DNA of 6,427 nucleotides from assembly GCA_903903205.1 (NCBI GenBank), contig CAIUXU010000110.1, positions 1-6,427 on the forward strand. The letters run 5' to 3'. The notes below the pieces were generated by a model. It was not told the DNA's origin. It was given only the letters and a program-made list of their open reading frames with translations, and ran no database searches. The translations under genes were made by a program, and so were the position numbers. Position 1 is the first letter of the stretch; each line of letters starts with the position of its first letter. Below are positions 5,746-6,427 of this stretch, piece by piece. The stretch is from an uncultured Syntrophobacterales bacterium. Lineage in GTDB: Bacteria; Desulfobacterota; Syntrophia; Syntrophales; UBA5619.

Positions 5746-6427
5746 ATGATTCCGACGAGGACAGAGCTGCGAACGGGGGCCATTGTTCTCCGGGTGATCG
5801 ACTACGGCGAATCAGACCGGATCGTGACCTTCTGCACCGCGGACTTCGGCAAGATCCGCGGAATCGCCAAAGGGGCAAGACGAAGCCGAAAACGTTTTGC
5901 AAACGCGATCGAGCCCTTTTGCTTTTCCCGGATTCTATTTTCGCGGAGAAGTCCGGACAGCCTGGCCCTGATCGAGGGGTGCGATGTACTCTCGCATTTT
6001 CCCGGCATCCGCTCCGATCTTGAAAAAACGCTGGCCGCTTCCTGCCTGATCGATCTTACGGATCAGTTCACACCGGAAGACAAAAAGAGCGAGGCTTCGT
6101 TTTGCCTTCTGCTCGATTTTCTCCGGCTGATAGAGGAGAGAGCCATAACGGATGCGCTGCTCCGGTTTTTCGAAATCCGTCTCCTCCGGATTTCCGGATA
6201 CGACCCGGTTCTTGACCACTGCGTTTCCTGCCGGACGCCGATCGTAAAAGAGGCTTCCTACCGTTTCGACGCCTCGAAAGGCGGCCTGACCTGCAATATT
6301 TGTGCACCGGGGAGCCGGGACGCCATCCCCGTATCTCTCGGAACGATCCGGACGCTGCTTTTGGGGCGCGATATGGAGATCGACAGTCTTGGCCGCCTGC
6401 TTTTCTCGGATCAGTCCGCTGATGAAA
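5746..6427 (+). CDS. recO: DNA repair protein RecO, 3' end missing
   Basis: The frame opens at ATG 5746 and stays open to the right edge: 227 complete codons, with perhaps 20-30 missing for a family of about 240-250. The N-terminus has the RecO OB-fold pattern (TGAIVLRVIDYGESDRIVTF at 10-29, then FGKIRGIAKGARRSRKRF at 34-51), a basic ssDNA-binding surface. A helical domain follows. The zinc finger is complete: CVSC (C159, C162) and CNIC (C183, C186). RecO anneals ssDNA and, with RecR, loads RecA onto SSB-coated DNA in recombinational repair. It begins 1 nt after the pyrC stop with no convincing Shine-Dalgarno of its own, so translation probably depends on pyrC coupling and transcription on the pyr promoter. 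No truncation or frameshift is seen within the visible part. Confidence 0.93.
   Translation, partial: MIPTRTELRTGAIVLRVIDYGESDRIVTFCTADFGKIRGIAKGARRSRKRFANAIEPFCFSRILFSRRSPDSLALIEGCDVLSHFPGIRSDLEKTLAASCLIDLTDQFTPEDKKSEASFCLLLDFLRLIEERAITDALLRFFEIRLLRISGYDPVLDHCVSCRTPIVKEASYRFDASKGGLTCNICAPGSRDAIPVSLGTIRTLLLGRDMEIDSLGRLLFSDQSADE

Overview
The window looks like chromosomal housekeeping DNA from a Gram-negative bacterium, with no mobile elements, tRNA/rRNA or CRISPR. The order pyrR-pyrB-pyrC-recO, the NRAMP-like transporter paired with a PRC-barrel/MgtE_N/CBS protein, and a GGDEF protein tail suggest a deltaproteobacterium (Desulfobacterota, Geobacter/Syntrophus-like). This assignment is inferred from gene content only.

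Layout, left to right. At 2-133 (+) is the last 43 codons of a protein ending like a GGDEF diguanylate cyclase. It converges on and overlaps the 3' end of the next gene by 26 bp. At 108-1385 (-) is an 11-helix NRAMP-family cation transporter with an altered metal site. It is the second gene of a two-gene operon. The first gene, at 1419-2693 (-), encodes a soluble protein with two PRC-barrel-like units, an MgtE_N domain and a CBS pair, that is, the magnesium-sensing half of MgtE without its pore. The region 2694-2963 carries divergent promoters and a long, highly structured leader. From 2964 rightward run pyrR, pyrB, pyrC and the start of recO (+), packed with 16-nt, minus 4-nt and 1-nt junctions. 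recO runs off the right edge.

The pyr operon encodes the regulator PyrR and the second and third enzymes of UMP synthesis (aspartate transcarbamoylase and dihydroorotase). Its leader contains a near-perfect PyrR RNA binding loop, an 11-codon leader ORF whose Shine-Dalgarno lies in the lower stem of that loop, and an intrinsic terminator whose stem begins at the base right after the leader ORF's stop codon. This predicts attenuation in which PyrR-UMP blocks leader translation and lets the terminator form, whereas a translating ribosome prevents termination. From memory, a ribosome-dependent scheme of this kind was proposed for the Thermus ZO5 pyr cluster; it differs from the pure antiterminator model of Bacillus. 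This leader is the most interesting element of the window. Second is the pairing of an NRAMP-like transporter lacking the usual methionine with a detached MgtE-type Mg2+ sensor.
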